DNA of 64,000 bases from Lachnospiraceae bacterium. Its GTDB lineage: Bacteria > Bacillota > Clostridia > Lachnospirales > Lachnospiraceae. The notes below the pieces were generated by a model. It was not told where the DNA came from, searched no databases, and worked only from the letters and a program-made list of their open reading frames with translations. The translations under genes were made by a program, and so were the position numbers. The stretch spans positions 24,757 to 88,756 of the forward strand of contig JAAWEL010000089.1 in the NCBI GenBank assembly GCA_022794255.1, in the 5' to 3' direction. Positions 52,938-62,045 of the stretch are shown here, piece by piece (position 1 is the stretch's first letter; every line of letters starts with the position of its first letter).

Positions 52938-52966
52938 TTGCAATATAAATAAAAGAGTGCTATGAT
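52938..52966 (+). promoter_or_regulatory. outward sigma-A-type promoter of cassette 2
   Basis: The -35 TTGCAA (52938-52943), 17-base spacer and -10 TATGAT (52961-52966) are followed by TACGAAGTAACT, as in cassette 1. It would start transcription at the edge of the right repeat. Here it fires rightward, antisense to the DUF805 gene. Confidence 0.78.
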
Positions 52967-52972
52967 TACGAA

Positions 52973-53013
52973 GTAACTTTGAGTGCAACATAATTACATA
53001 TTGTGTTACACTC
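52973..53013 (-). repeat. cassette 2 right inverted repeat
   Basis: It pairs with 52176-52216 with six mismatches. Its arms are themselves altered (CAACATAAT and ATTGTGTTA), so the recombinase-binding palindrome is imperfect. The spacer TACAT is the exact complement of the left spacer. Confidence 0.8.
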
Positions 53014-53078
53014 ATTTTTATCTTTCTTTTAAATTATTACATATTTTTAATAAAATACTAGTGTATTGCAGATGCCAA

Positions 53079-53106
53079 AAGCATCCGTCAACTGAAACGG
53101 ATGCTT
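53079..53106 (-). terminator. hairpin downstream of the DUF805 gene
   Basis: A perfect 10-bp stem AAGCATCCGT/ACGGATGCTT with an 8-base loop, followed on the minus strand by TTTTGG. It would end DUF805 transcription and also block the cassette 2 promoter when it points right. Confidence 0.65.
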
Positions 53107-53151
53107 AAATCTGGTACTTATTGATGTATTCGTTTATCCATTAAACATGTC

Positions 53152-53655
53152 TTATCTTTTTCCATTCTGCGGTTTTCCATAGGCGTTTTCGTTTGGATCC
53201 GACCGGCGTAAAAGCAACACCATATTTATGGTGCAGAAAATTCCACTCACTACGCAGCTTGTCATTCCACCATATAACAATGGCATAACATTTTCTTCTG
53301 GCGCTCCCAGACCAAAAAGAAAGAAAATAAAAAGAAACCAGGCAAAGCTGACTGTAGCCAAAAGCCTCCCAAAGCCGTCCAAAATCAATGCCAGATAGCC
53401 GGACTTGCCAGAATCATGATACCTCCTTATGGCAGCAAAAAGAAACACAAGGAAAAAGGCTGCTCTATATAGCAAGTAGATGTAAAAAAAGAAAGAGAAC
53501 GCTAATGTGGAGAATATGGCAACCAACCGTCCCATAATACAATCCGTTAAAAACCCAAAAAACCGGGCATACCAATACTCTGCCCGTGACATACGTCCAC
53601 GCCACCGGAACAAATTTTTGAAAATATTCTGCATTGACAATCGCATTTCTTTCAT
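53152..53655 (-). CDS. DUF805 family membrane protein
   Basis: A 167-residue protein with about four membrane segments, the DUF805 signatures RGRMSRAEYWYARF, AAIRRYHDSGKSGY and the C-terminal NAYGKP. The function of the family is unknown. The tracked start at 53691 would place the coding region across the copA terminator hairpin. ATG 53655 has a GAGGTG site nine bases upstream and is preferred. It is probably an independent or weakly linked unit after copA. Confidence 0.8.
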   Translation of the reverse strand: MKEMRLSMQNIFKNLFRWRGRMSRAEYWYARFFGFLTDCIMGRLVAIFSTLAFSFFFYIYLLYRAAFFLVFLFAAIRRYHDSGKSGYLALILDGFGRLLATVSFAWFLFIFFLFGLGAPEENVMPLLYGGMTSCVVSGIFCTINMVLLLRRSDPNENAYGKPQNGKR

Positions 53656-53675
53656 TTCTGATTCCACCTCGAAAA

Positions 53676-53704
53676 CAGCGCCTAACTCCAAAAGTCAGGC
53701 GCTG
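53676..53704 (-). terminator. Rho-independent terminator after copA
   Basis: Stem CAGCGCCT/AGGCGCTG (8 bp) with a 13-base loop, followed by TTTT on the minus strand, between copA and the DUF805 start. Confidence 0.75.
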
Positions 53705-53768
53705 CCAGCCACAGTACTTATGCTGTTACAGTTTCCCTTGGGAAAAGTTTTTTCAATGGTTTCCGGCC

Positions 53769-53978
53769 TTACTGAATAGAAACCACCTTGTAGTCCTGAT
53801 CCTCCACCACTTTTTTCAGCATTTCATCACTAACCGTTCCACCCAAGGTCACTACTGCAGTTCCTGTCTCATGGCTTACTACTGCTGCGCTTACTCCCTC
53901 AAGAGCCTCTAAACATTTCTTCACCCGGGCCTCGCAGTGTCCACACATCATTCCTTCAATTTTCATGGTTCTCTCCAT
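53769..53978 (-). CDS. probable internally initiated CopZ-like copper chaperone
   Basis: Inside the 3' end of copA and in the same frame, an ATG at 53978 is preceded by AGAAGGAGG at eight bases, a near-ideal ribosome site. The 69-residue product ([19 protein letters not shown] to the copA stop) is a complete CopZ-like domain with the CxxC copper site. The linker just before it is lysine-rich and low in structure. This suggests either a recent copA-copZ fusion or deliberate dual production of pump and chaperone. Confidence 0.55.
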   Translation of the reverse strand: MERTMKIEGMMCGHCEARVKKCLEALEGVSAAVVSHETGTAVVTLGGTVSDEMLKKVVEDQDYKVVSIQ

Positions 53979-56330
53979 CACAGATTCCTCCTTCTTACTC
54001 TTTTTGATTTTTTTGTCTCTTTTTGTATCATGCATATTAAACCAGTTCAACCGCAGTGCATTGGTCACTACACAGAAGCTGGACAGGCTCATTGCCGCTG
54101 CTCCAAACATAGGGTTTAATTTCCATCCAAATATAGGATACCATATTCCTGCTGCCAGGGGAATCCCCACCGCATTATAAAAAAATGCCCAAAACAGGTT
54201 TTCATGAATGTTTTTAAGCGTTGCCCGGCTTAAGCGGATAGCTGCCGGAACATCACTGAGGCGGCTCTTCATCAGCACTACGTCTGCCGCATCAATGGCA
54301 ATATCCGTTCCTGCCCCAATGGCTATCCCAATATCGGCTCTGGTAAGGGCTGGTGCATCATTAATACCATCGCCCACCATAGCCACCTTTCCTCTTTGCT
54401 TCAGGGAACGGATCACGCTCTCCTTTCCGTCTGGAAGCACACCGGCAATCACCTCATCTACTCCGGCCTGAGCGCCAATGGCCTTTGCTGTCCGCTCATT
54501 ATCCCCTGTCAGCATGACAACATGGATTCCCATGTTCTGAAGCTCTCTTACTGCCTGAGGACTGTCCTCCTTTATCACGTCTGCCACTGCAATGATCCCT
54601 TTTAAAACACCTCCCTGGCTGAAAAACAGAGGGGTTTTCCCTTCCCCTGCCAGTCTCTCGGCCTGGTTTTTCATATTTTCCGACACCTTTGCCTGGGTGC
54701 TGATGAATGTAAGATTTCCGCCGCTTACAACTTCTCCGTCCAAGGTTCCCGACAACCCGTTTCCCGGCAAGGCCTGGAATCCGAAAACCTCTCTTGCTTC
54801 AATCTTTCTCTTTTTAGCCTCCTCCAGCACTGCTCTGGCCAGAGGGTGTTCACTTTTTCTCTCCAGCGCATAGGCTGTGGTCAAAAGTTCCTCCTCTCTG
54901 GTCCCTTCAACCGGAATCAGATCTGTCACCCGCGGCTCTCCGCTGGTAATCGTCCCGGTCTTATCCAGAGCCACCACCTCCATCTTGCCTGCTTCCTCCA
55001 GGGAAACTGCAGTTTTGAACATAATGCCGTTCTTAGCCCCCATGCCATTGCCCACCATAATGGCCACCGGTGTGGCAAGGCCCAGAGCGCAGGGGCAGCT
55101 GATAACCAACACCGAGATCCCCCTGGCAAGAGCAAAACCAGCGCTCTCTCCAACCAAAAGCCATCCCAGAATCGTCACCACTGCAATGGCAATCACTGCA
55201 GGGACAAAGACTCCTGATACTTTATCAGCTACCTTGGCAATTGGTGCTTTAGTGGCTGCCGCATCGCTAACCATCTGAATAATCTGGGACAGGGTAGTAT
55301 CTTCTCCTACCCGGGTAGCCCGGCACCGGATAAAACCTGACTGATTCACCGTAGCTGCAGAAACCGAATCTCCCACCTCCTTGTCTACCGGGATACTCTC
55401 CCCGGTCAGTGCAGACTCGTTCACTGCACTGCTTCCTTCAATCACCACTCCATCCACTGGAATATTTTCCCCTGGACGGACCACAAAAATGTCATCCTTT
55501 TGTACCTGATCTATGGATACTACCATCTCCTCTTCATCTCGCACCACAGTAGCAGTCTTAGGAGCCAGCTTCATCAGGCTTTTAAGGGCATCTGTGGTTC
55601 GACCCTTGGAGCGGGCCTCCAGCATCTTTCCCACCGTGATTAATGTCAGGATCATCGCTGCTGACTCAAAGTAAAACTCGTGCATATATGCCATGGCTCC
55701 TGCCATGTCCCCTCTCATCTGAGCGTCCGACATGGCAAACAAAGCATAACTGCTGTACACCAGAGATGCCCCGGAACCCAGTGCCACAAGAGTGTCCATG
55801 TTAGGCGCCCGGTGCCAAAGGCTTTTAAAACCGCTGATAAAAAACTTTTGATTGATAATCATCACAATCGCAGTGAGATGTAGCTGTAAAAGTCCCATGG
55901 CCATATGATTTTCTGCAAAAAATTCCGGAACTGGCCATCCCCACATCATGTGGCCCATAGAAAAATACATCAATACTGTCAAAAATCCCAGGGATGCATA
56001 TAAGCGCTGCCGTAAAAGAGGAGTTTCTCTGTCCTTTAACATATCCTCTGCCGCTGCCATTCCTCCGGCTCCTACTGCTGCTTTGCCCACTCCTGTCCCG
56101 TTCTGTCCGGCAGCTCCTCCAGTGCCTCCCCGTTCTCTCTTTGACGCCCCATAGCCGGCTTGCTCCACTGCCGCAATCACTGCCTCCGGTGAAACTGTCC
56201 CTTCCACTCCCATGGAGTTCGTCAGCAGACTAACGGAACAAGAACTGACTCCATCCAGCTTGGAAACCGCTTTCTCCACCCGGGCACTGCACGCTGCACA
56301 ACTCATTCCTGTAACTGTATATTGATCCAT
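53769..56330 (-). CDS. copA: copper-exporting P1B-type ATPase with a C-terminal CopZ-like domain
   Basis: An 853-residue P-type ATPase. The N-terminal heavy-metal domain has [15 protein letters not shown]. The core shows the TGES motif (LTGESIPVD), the metal-binding [12 protein letters not shown], the phosphorylation site [14 protein letters not shown] and GDGINDAP, with eight membrane segments. A second CxxC metal-binding domain ([14 protein letters not shown]) is fused at the C-terminus, which is unusual in position. ATG 56330 has a GAGGGG site. It forms an operon with csoR, 47 bases downstream, and exports Cu(I) from the cytoplasm. Confidence 0.95.
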   Translation of the reverse strand: MDQYTVTGMSCAACSARVEKAVSKLDGVSSCSVSLLTNSMGVEGTVSPEAVIAAVEQAGYGASKRERGGTGGAAGQNGTGVGKAAVGAGGMAAAEDMLKDRETPLLRQRLYASLGFLTVLMYFSMGHMMWGWPVPEFFAENHMAMGLLQLHLTAIVMIINQKFFISGFKSLWHRAPNMDTLVALGSGASLVYSSYALFAMSDAQMRGDMAGAMAYMHEFYFESAAMILTLITVGKMLEARSKGRTTDALKSLMKLAPKTATVVRDEEEMVVSIDQVQKDDIFVVRPGENIPVDGVVIEGSSAVNESALTGESIPVDKEVGDSVSAATVNQSGFIRCRATRVGEDTTLSQIIQMVSDAAATKAPIAKVADKVSGVFVPAVIAIAVVTILGWLLVGESAGFALARGISVLVISCPCALGLATPVAIMVGNGMGAKNGIMFKTAVSLEEAGKMEVVALDKTGTITSGEPRVTDLIPVEGTREEELLTTAYALERKSEHPLARAVLEEAKKRKIEAREVFGFQALPGNGLSGTLDGEVVSGGNLTFISTQAKVSENMKNQAERLAGEGKTPLFFSQGGVLKGIIAVADVIKEDSPQAVRELQNMGIHVVMLTGDNERTAKAIGAQAGVDEVIAGVLPDGKESVIRSLKQRGKVAMVGDGINDAPALTRADIGIAIGAGTDIAIDAADVVLMKSRLSDVPAAIRLSRATLKNIHENLFWAFFYNAVGIPLAAGIWYPIFGWKLNPMFGAAAMSLSSFCVVTNALRLNWFNMHDTKRDKKIKKSKKEESVMERTMKIEGMMCGHCEARVKKCLEALEGVSAAVVSHETGTAVVTLGGTVSDEMLKKVVEDQDYKVVSIQ

Positions 56331-56377
56331 TACCACAATCCCCTCTTTCTATAAAATATGTTTCTGATCATTTCCAC

Positions 56378-56692
56378 CTATTTCATTAATTTCTGCAAAG
56401 TTGCCACCAACTCGTCAATCGTCTCCTCTTTCCCATCCCGAATATCCTGTGCCACACATGTCCGAATATGATTGGCCAATAACACCTTATTAAAGCTGTT
56501 CAGTGCTGCATTCACAGCTGCCACCTGGACCAGAATATCTGTACAATACGCATCCTTTTCCACCATCCCTCGTATTCCCCGGACCTGGCCCTCAATCCTG
56601 CTTAGCCGATGTAAAAGATCCTTGTATTCTTTATCTGACCGCTCTTTGGTCTTATGACAACATTCACCCTCATCCTTTATTTTTTCCTCCAC
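56378..56692 (-). CDS. csoR: CsoR-family copper-sensing repressor
   Basis: A 104-residue all-alpha repressor with HRLSRIEGQVRGIRGM and the Cu(I) ligand set Cys (DAYCTDIL), His (LLANHIRTC) and Cys (TCVAQDI). An N-terminal Cys/His-rich lead (GECCHK) is extra. The start is GTG with an upstream GAGGAGG. It should repress its own operon with copA in the absence of copper, through the operator just upstream. Confidence 0.93.
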   Translation of the reverse strand: MEEKIKDEGECCHKTKERSDKEYKDLLHRLSRIEGQVRGIRGMVEKDAYCTDILVQVAAVNAALNSFNKVLLANHIRTCVAQDIRDGKEETIDELVATLQKLMK

Positions 56693-56728
56693 TCAACCAC
56701 TTCCTCCTCAATTGGTATCTTATCTCAC

Positions 56729-56757
56729 ATTATATACCCCCGTAGGGTATATTGCAA
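56729..56757 (-). promoter_or_regulatory. csoR-copA promoter with embedded CsoR operator
   Basis: On the minus strand, -35 TTGCAA (56752-56757), a 17-base spacer and -10 TATAAT (56729-56734). The pseudo-palindrome TATACCCTACGGGGGTATA fills the spacer and matches the known CsoR operator pattern of G/C-run half-sites flanked by TAT. Bound CsoR would block RNA polymerase. Confidence 0.85.
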
Positions 56758-56893
56758 GCCTTTTATTGCTACTTTTTTCTCTATTTATTTTCTATCTCAA
56801 TCATATCTCAATTATTTTTCACAAAACTCTTCCCGTTTTTTATATATCATGATAAAATGAAACCGTACTTATACAATGAGGAGGACCTATAAA

Positions 56894-58555
56894 TTGAAGC
56901 AAAAGATAAGGCATCTGCTCTGTTGTATTCTTATTGCCAGCTGCCTGATTACCATCACTGCCTTTGCTGACCCGCCTCCATGGCCTTCTGACACAGGAAT
57001 TGCCGCTGAATCCGGCGTGGTCATTGATGCGGATTCCGGCGCACTTCTTTTTGGTCAGAACAGTGTCGATGCTGCTTATCCTCCTGCCAGTATTACTAAA
57101 ATACTGACAGCTCTTGTGGTATTAGAACACTGCCAATTAGATGAAATAGTCACCTTTTCTGAAACTGCCATGAACAGTGTGGAAGCCGACAGCGGCAACA
57201 AATTATCTCTGACTGCAGGAGATCAGCTGTCTGTAGAGGACTGTCTGTACAGCCTGCTCCTGTTCTCTGTCAACCAGTCTGCCAACGCACTGGCTGAGCA
57301 TGTGGCTGGAAGCATGCCTGCCTTTGTAGATATGATGAATGAGAAAGCCTCCCAGCTTGGGTGTTCTGACAAGACTCATTTTGAAAATCCCTCTGGCCTT
57401 AATGGCGATACTCAAAATGTTACAGCCTACGATATGGCTCTCATTGCTCAGGCCGCCTATAACAATGAAGAGCTGTTAAAGATCAGTTCTTCCCTGAATC
57501 ACAAAATCAATTCAACAATCAACAATCCAGATGGTATTTCTTTTCGCCATGAACATCGTCTGGTTTATACCACGGATCCTGGAAGCGAGTTTTATTATCC
57601 CCCGGCAATAGCGGGAAAGACAGGCTATCTGCAGAAGGCGGGCAACACCTTAGTTACCTATGCCGAAAATGACGGGCGGCGCCTGATTTCTGTTGTCCTC
57701 AAGGGATCACGTCCTCAATATTTTATTGATGGAAAGACTCTCCTGGAATTCGGATTCAGCCGTTTTAAGAATGTAACCATTGCTGATAGTGAGACCCGAT
57801 ATGTGACAGGAAATGACAAGATTCAACTCAACGGGATTTCCTACAACCCCTCCGATCTAATGATTGAGCCAGACCGGGTTATCACGCTGCCTGGCAATGC
57901 CAGAATTGAAGATGCTGTCATAGCATTGGAAGAGCTTCCCGCTGAACATCCGGCGGAAGCTCTGGCTGTGCTTCGCTATTCCTACAATGACCGTTTTATC
58001 GGAAAAGCTTTCCTCATGGTCAGGAATCCGTCCGTGGAAATCCCTTCTTCCAGCATCTCTGACAATGGAGCACCTGATTCGGAATATGGACAGCCAACCA
58101 CACCGGACGAAGCAGAGCAGCCAGATAATAACAAATCCTTTTCCTTTCACCTGCCTAAAGCCGGTATCCTGGCAGTTTCTTTGGGATTATCTATAGGAGT
58201 CCTGCTTATTTTTACCACTGCCTGGATGTTCTATTCCCAGAGAAAAGAAGCCCAAGAGCTGGCTGCACGGCGGGAGTTACGAAGAAGACGCCTGCAGGCT
58301 CATGGAGAAGAGGCTGAATTTGAGCGTTTGATGGCAATGAGGAAAAACAGGGAAACCATTCAGCGGCCAAGTAGGACAGAATATTCAGTAAAAACAAAAA
58401 AGTCAGAAAAACCAGAGAGCACAAGATCGCTAGATAGAATTAAAAGGTCAGAAAAAAATGGAAAACCGAAAAAGACTATGGAGGATGCAAAAATAACCGA
58501 TAATTTTTCTGATGATTTTGATGGTTTTGACGATTTCGATGATTTTTCCGGATAA
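56894..58555 (+). CDS. D-alanyl-D-alanine carboxypeptidase (PBP5 family) with membrane anchor and charged tail
   Basis: A serine D,D-peptidase with a signal peptide, the active-site SxxK motif (PPASITKIL), SxN (LFSVNQSANAL) and KTG (AGKTGYLQK). It trims peptidoglycan pentapeptides outside the cell. A late membrane segment (ILAVSLGLSIGVLLIFTTAW) is followed by an unusually long basic then acidic tail ending DDFDGFDDFDDF. The tracked ATG at 56876 is part of the AGGAGG ribosome site, so the likely start is TTG at 56894 (553 aa). It is divergent from csoR. Confidence 0.92.
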   Translation: MKQKIRHLLCCILIASCLITITAFADPPPWPSDTGIAAESGVVIDADSGALLFGQNSVDAAYPPASITKILTALVVLEHCQLDEIVTFSETAMNSVEADSGNKLSLTAGDQLSVEDCLYSLLLFSVNQSANALAEHVAGSMPAFVDMMNEKASQLGCSDKTHFENPSGLNGDTQNVTAYDMALIAQAAYNNEELLKISSSLNHKINSTINNPDGISFRHEHRLVYTTDPGSEFYYPPAIAGKTGYLQKAGNTLVTYAENDGRRLISVVLKGSRPQYFIDGKTLLEFGFSRFKNVTIADSETRYVTGNDKIQLNGISYNPSDLMIEPDRVITLPGNARIEDAVIALEELPAEHPAEALAVLRYSYNDRFIGKAFLMVRNPSVEIPSSSISDNGAPDSEYGQPTTPDEAEQPDNNKSFSFHLPKAGILAVSLGLSIGVLLIFTTAWMFYSQRKEAQELAARRELRRRRLQAHGEEAEFERLMAMRKNRETIQRPSRTEYSVKTKKSEKPESTRSLDRIKRSEKNGKPKKTMEDAKITDNFSDDFDGFDDFDDFSG

Positions 58556-58569
58556 ATCATTTTTCAGAA

Positions 58570-58621
58570 GCAAATAAGGATTCCCGCCCCACTTTTCACA
58601 GGGTCGGGAATCCTTATTTGC
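58570..58621. terminator. bidirectional terminator hairpin between convergent genes
   Basis: A perfect 17-bp inverted repeat GCAAATAAGGATTCCCG/CGGGAATCCTTATTTGC with an 18-base loop between the plus-strand carboxypeptidase and the minus-strand subtilase. Long T-runs are absent on both sides. Confidence 0.75.
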
Positions 58622-58635
58622 ATTATATCATATGC

Positions 58636-59913
58636 CTACTCCTTTTTGTAAGTCAAGGCAGCATAGGCATCTATCATACCGCCAGATATCACCTTTTCCT
58701 TCAACCCTTCCAGCGGTCTTGATGAATTCATCAATATAATCTTTACATCCTGCAAGCCAATGTCTGTCCGATAAGAATACAAGAAAGCTGCCACTCCAGT
58801 CACCATAGGGGCTGCCATGGAAGTTCCTGTCATAAATCCATAGGTATCTCCCGTAGTTGTACTGACAATATAAGTTCCTGGTGCTGCAATATCTATAATA
58901 TTAGCGCTGTAATTGGAGCTTTTTGCCAAATTTCCATCAAACATTAGATTTGCCACAGAAATGCTGTTGTCCAATTTAAAGGATGCCGGATAGTCCGGAT
59001 TGGTATCAGCATTGAGGCCATTGCCATTCCTATCTCCATTGCCAGCCGCACTGATAAACAGCATCTTCGACTCCCGCATCACCTGCTCCAAACGAGGATA
59101 GTAAATCTCCGTCCCAAAGCTCAGGTTGCAAATGGATGCCCCATTAGCCTCTGCATATTGAATAGCAGCAATCACTGCTGCTTCTTCCCCGATGCCAAAC
59201 TCTGTTCCCAATGCTTTAAGCGGCATAATCTTTACGTACTTATTGTCCGCAATGCCCGCTACTCCCATAGATTTTCGAGCAGCGGCAATTGTTCCGGCCG
59301 CATGAGTTCCATGGTCATCCTCCTCACCTACATACACCTGATTGCTATTATTGAAAAAATTCCAGCCATTTACATCATCAATATATCCATTGCCATCATT
59401 GTCAATCCCATCTCCGGGAATCTCATCCTCATTGACCCAAATGGCATCCTTCAGCTCTGGATGATTAATGTCAACACCTGTATCAATCACCGCGACAATT
59501 ACCGGGCGGTGTTCTTTTGTGCTGGCATCGTATAACTCCCACGCAGGCTGTATATTAATGTCAATTCCCTCTACAGAATCCGTAGTCTCTATCTCATAAG
59601 CACTAGGACCAGCCACTGGCGCTGGAATCCCCAGGGAATTTGCCAGATCAATGCTCTCCGCAAGAAGAGGGTTGCTGTCCTTAAAACGGTTCACTACCTC
59701 CAGATATTGCAGCTCCCCATCATTTCTAAGTCCCCACTGATATCTGGCATATGGGTCTCCCACAGACAAATTATTAACTCCTGGCCCATAAACCCGTGTA
59801 GAGAAACCATATTCCTTTATCCCAGATGCTTCTATTCCTGTAGAGTTTGACAAAGTTCCCACAACCAAAATTCCACTTAGCACCAGCATCGCACTCTTTT
59901 TATAATAATTCAT
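58636..59913 (-). CDS. secreted subtilisin-like serine protease (S8 family)
   Basis: A 425-residue protease with a signal peptide (about 1-30), a pro-region and a catalytic domain. The triad is Asp144 (VIDTGVD), His201 (DHGTHAAG) and Ser365 (TGTSMAAP), with the oxyanion Asn292 (SAAGN). DNDGNGYIDD is a calcium-binding-like insert. It would act outside the cell. GAGGAG precedes the start. A TATAAT with a TGG extension at 59982-59987 (minus strand) may be its -10 element. Confidence 0.93.
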   Translation of the reverse strand: MNYYKKSAMLVLSGILVVGTLSNSTGIEASGIKEYGFSTRVYGPGVNNLSVGDPYARYQWGLRNDGELQYLEVVNRFKDSNPLLAESIDLANSLGIPAPVAGPSAYEIETTDSVEGIDINIQPAWELYDASTKEHRPVIVAVIDTGVDINHPELKDAIWVNEDEIPGDGIDNDGNGYIDDVNGWNFFNNSNQVYVGEEDDHGTHAAGTIAAARKSMGVAGIADNKYVKIMPLKALGTEFGIGEEAAVIAAIQYAEANGASICNLSFGTEIYYPRLEQVMRESKMLFISAAGNGDRNGNGLNADTNPDYPASFKLDNSISVANLMFDGNLAKSSNYSANIIDIAAPGTYIVSTTTGDTYGFMTGTSMAAPMVTGVAAFLYSYRTDIGLQDVKIILMNSSRPLEGLKEKVISGGMIDAYAALTYKKE

Positions 59914-60059
59914 TCCTGAAAACTCCTCATTGTATAGAAACTCTTTTGTCCATTCACTATAAATCTTTCCATATATTTTTTATTATACCACATACCTATT
60001 GCTATGGTCTGAAAATTCTGTGAATTTTAACTTACGATTTCTTGAGTGACTAAATGGCT

Positions 60060-60422
60060 TTATTCTAACAGGCTGAGCTTTACCATCATGTATAACGTTT
60101 TCCAGTTTCCTGTATCTTTTCCCACTGACTGAGGATTGTTTCCCAATGTCCTGCTTCTTTCTACAGTTGTCACGACAAGCTCGCCTCCCAAATCATCAAC
60201 TACAATAAACGGATTCTTTATCCAGGTATATTTTCCGTTTTCTTCTTTTAATAAAGCCCGAAAAGCTCCCAAAATTGGGTAAATAAATCCGGTAGGTGAA
60301 AAATGTTCCATTTCCTTTTTATAAAATTTAGAAAGGTAACACTCATTTTTTTTAGCCACAGCAACCCCTTTTGTTAATCCATACTTTCCGCCTGGATACT
60401 TTTCTTTATAATATCTTCCCAT
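60060..60422 (-). CDS. hypothetical protein, 120 aa
   Basis: I do not recognise this protein. It starts MGRYYKEKYPGGKYGLTKG behind AAAGGA, has no membrane segment and is rich in aromatic and charged residues. It begins 8 bases after the last stop of the caspase-like pseudogene, so it may be its partner or another remnant of the same island. It may also be a fragment of a longer protein. Confidence 0.5.
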   Translation of the reverse strand: MGRYYKEKYPGGKYGLTKGVAVAKKNECYLSKFYKKEMEHFSPTGFIYPILGAFRALLKEENGKYTWIKNPFIVVDDLGGELVVTTVERSRTLGNNPQSVGKDTGNWKTLYMMVKLSLLE

Positions 60423-60429
60423 GTTCCTT

Positions 60430-61100
60430 TCAATATACTTGAATTGTCCTTAGCGGTAAAAACTGAAAGATATTTGTCTTAAAAACTGGTCGCTGTTACC
60501 ATGCTCCCAATAACTGATCAACAAATGAATATAAACTACCAGGCGTAATATTTCCACCAATATCTGTTGTACCACCTTTTAGCTCTTATATCAGTAATTC
60601 TGTAAAAACACCATGCTGTATTGCTCCATTTTCAGCAGATGTTTGCCAAAGCTGACTTGCTGCTGTTACCGTTACACCATCTCCTAAAACAGAATTATTA
60701 TTTAACAGTATTGATTCTCCCATTTTTGCAGCAAAACAACAGTCTAAAATAGTCACCTTATTTTTTCATTTAGAGTTATTCTCCTATGCTAAAACATTGG
60801 TCATTCTTACTCCATAATCACTTTCCGAAAAGTCTGTTGTGCAAAGATAACCTCTATCAGTATCTGCTCCATGCCCCGAAAAATACAAAAAACAATATCA
60901 TTGTTGTCCATAAACAACTGTTCTATAGCTGCTCTCAACTGTTCTTTTGTACAACTATCAATAATCGGCATCACATCAAAATCACGTGGACCATCTCCAT
61001 TTGATTCGAGTAACTCTTTCATAGCAATCACAGCATTGTCGCGCCAATTCAGTTCGCAATCGGGATAATTATTTAACCCCATTACTAATGCTTTTCACAT
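60430..61100 (-). pseudogene. caspase-like (peptidase C14) protease, multiply disrupted
   Basis: Read across frames, the region encodes a caspase/metacaspase-type protein: the start region KALVMGLNNYPDCEL, then the catalytic His in FSGHGADTD, and the catalytic Cys in ILDCCFAAK, followed by PGSLYSFVDQ. Damage includes a TGA as the second codon, a frameshift just before the SGHG motif and at least four more in-frame stops. The 91-residue ORF at 60807-61082 is only its broken 5' part. A GGAGG site precedes the original ATG at 61100. Such proteases are often signalling or defence effectors, but here the gene is dead. Confidence 0.8.
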
Positions 61101-61211
61101 TTTACACACCTCCTTATTTATTTAAGTATAAGTTTATCTGAACTATCCTCCATACCTACCTCAGTCTTAAAAATCTATCTCCATTTAAATATATCATATA
61201 CTCCGACATCT

Positions 61212-62045
61212 CTACTTGCCTGTTAATTGCTTAAACAGAACATTGCCTAACATACTAAGAGATGTCTGCGCAATATCAAGCATAATATTTATCATATCAT
61301 TGTTTTTCCAATGACTTCCATCACCTTGCGTATAAATTGAAGCTGCTTGCAACATTATTGTCCGACTATTACAAAGAACAAACTTGTTTTTACACAGATT
61401 GGTATTTACTTTCATGCCATAATTTGCGGCAGTAAGTCGATCAAGCCTGTTCAGAGTACCATTATCATAATGCAATGTATAATCGCTACCATCAGGTCTT
61501 TGTATCGTAATATCATGCGTCAAAAAGTTGGAACCTTCTAAAAACAGAATATATGGGAAATAAGGTTCTGACAACATATAGTTAGCAATTTCACAAACAT
61601 TCTTGTGTGCACGTTCAATGGCATTTCCCGCTGCCATTAAATCTTGATTGTTATTTTTCCCGACTTTGATACCAGCCTTTAGATTATCAATATCCTTGCC
61701 CTGAAACTTTGCTTCTGAAACAAGTACAACGTGCCATTTTCCGTTGTCGTCCTTAACTTCAATAATTCCGCCATCTGGAATAATGCTTGCACTTTGTAAG
61801 AATAAAGTCTGTCCAAGCTCATCATCAATTTCATGCAACGCCTCGTTTATCTCTTTCTTTGAAATGCTTTTCCTATATCTAAAGGTCAATGTTTGAAATT
61901 TCTCTTGCAACTTATGTACTACGATTTTGGAATTATCAGAAACTTTCCTGTCATGTACCTGCGCTTCTTCATCAAAAATTCCAATGACACCATCTGCCGC
62001 CTTTTGCTGTGTCGTCAGCCTGTCAGATTGCTGTTTCCCTTTCAT
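61212..62045 (-). CDS. EcoRI/RsrI-type type II restriction endonuclease (predicted GAATTC)
   Basis: A 277-residue protein, the same length as EcoRI and similar throughout. The catalytic residues align at identical positions: Asp91 (PDGG), Glu111 and Lys113 (SEAK). Base-contact residues are kept as well: Asn141 and Arg145 in GNAIERAHKN, and Arg200 and Arg203 in LNRLDRLTAANYGM. It should cut GAATTC unless methylated. It overlaps the methyltransferase gene by 23 bases with its own GGAG site, so methylase is made first. Confidence 0.93.
   Translation of the reverse strand: MKGKQQSDRLTTQQKAADGVIGIFDEEAQVHDRKVSDNSKIVVHKLQEKFQTLTFRYRKSISKKEINEALHEIDDELGQTLFLQSASIIPDGGIIEVKDDNGKWHVVLVSEAKFQGKDIDNLKAGIKVGKNNNQDLMAAGNAIERAHKNVCEIANYMLSEPYFPYILFLEGSNFLTHDITIQRPDGSDYTLHYDNGTLNRLDRLTAANYGMKVNTNLCKNKFVLCNSRTIMLQAASIYTQGDGSHWKNNDMINIMLDIAQTSLSMLGNVLFKQLTGK

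Larger units (their letters stand above)
52176..53013. other. invertible promoter cassette 2
   Basis: An 838-bp segment with the same design as cassette 1: inverted repeats, an internal Fim-type recombinase gene and an outward promoter next to the right repeat. Its repeats match at 35 of 41 positions. In the given orientation the promoter points right, away from operon 2. Confidence 0.8.

Noticed and set aside
54846-55278. Long plus-strand ORFs opposite copA
   Set aside because: Shadows of a conserved P-type ATPase gene in its GC-richer stretch. Their composition mirrors the opposite strand.
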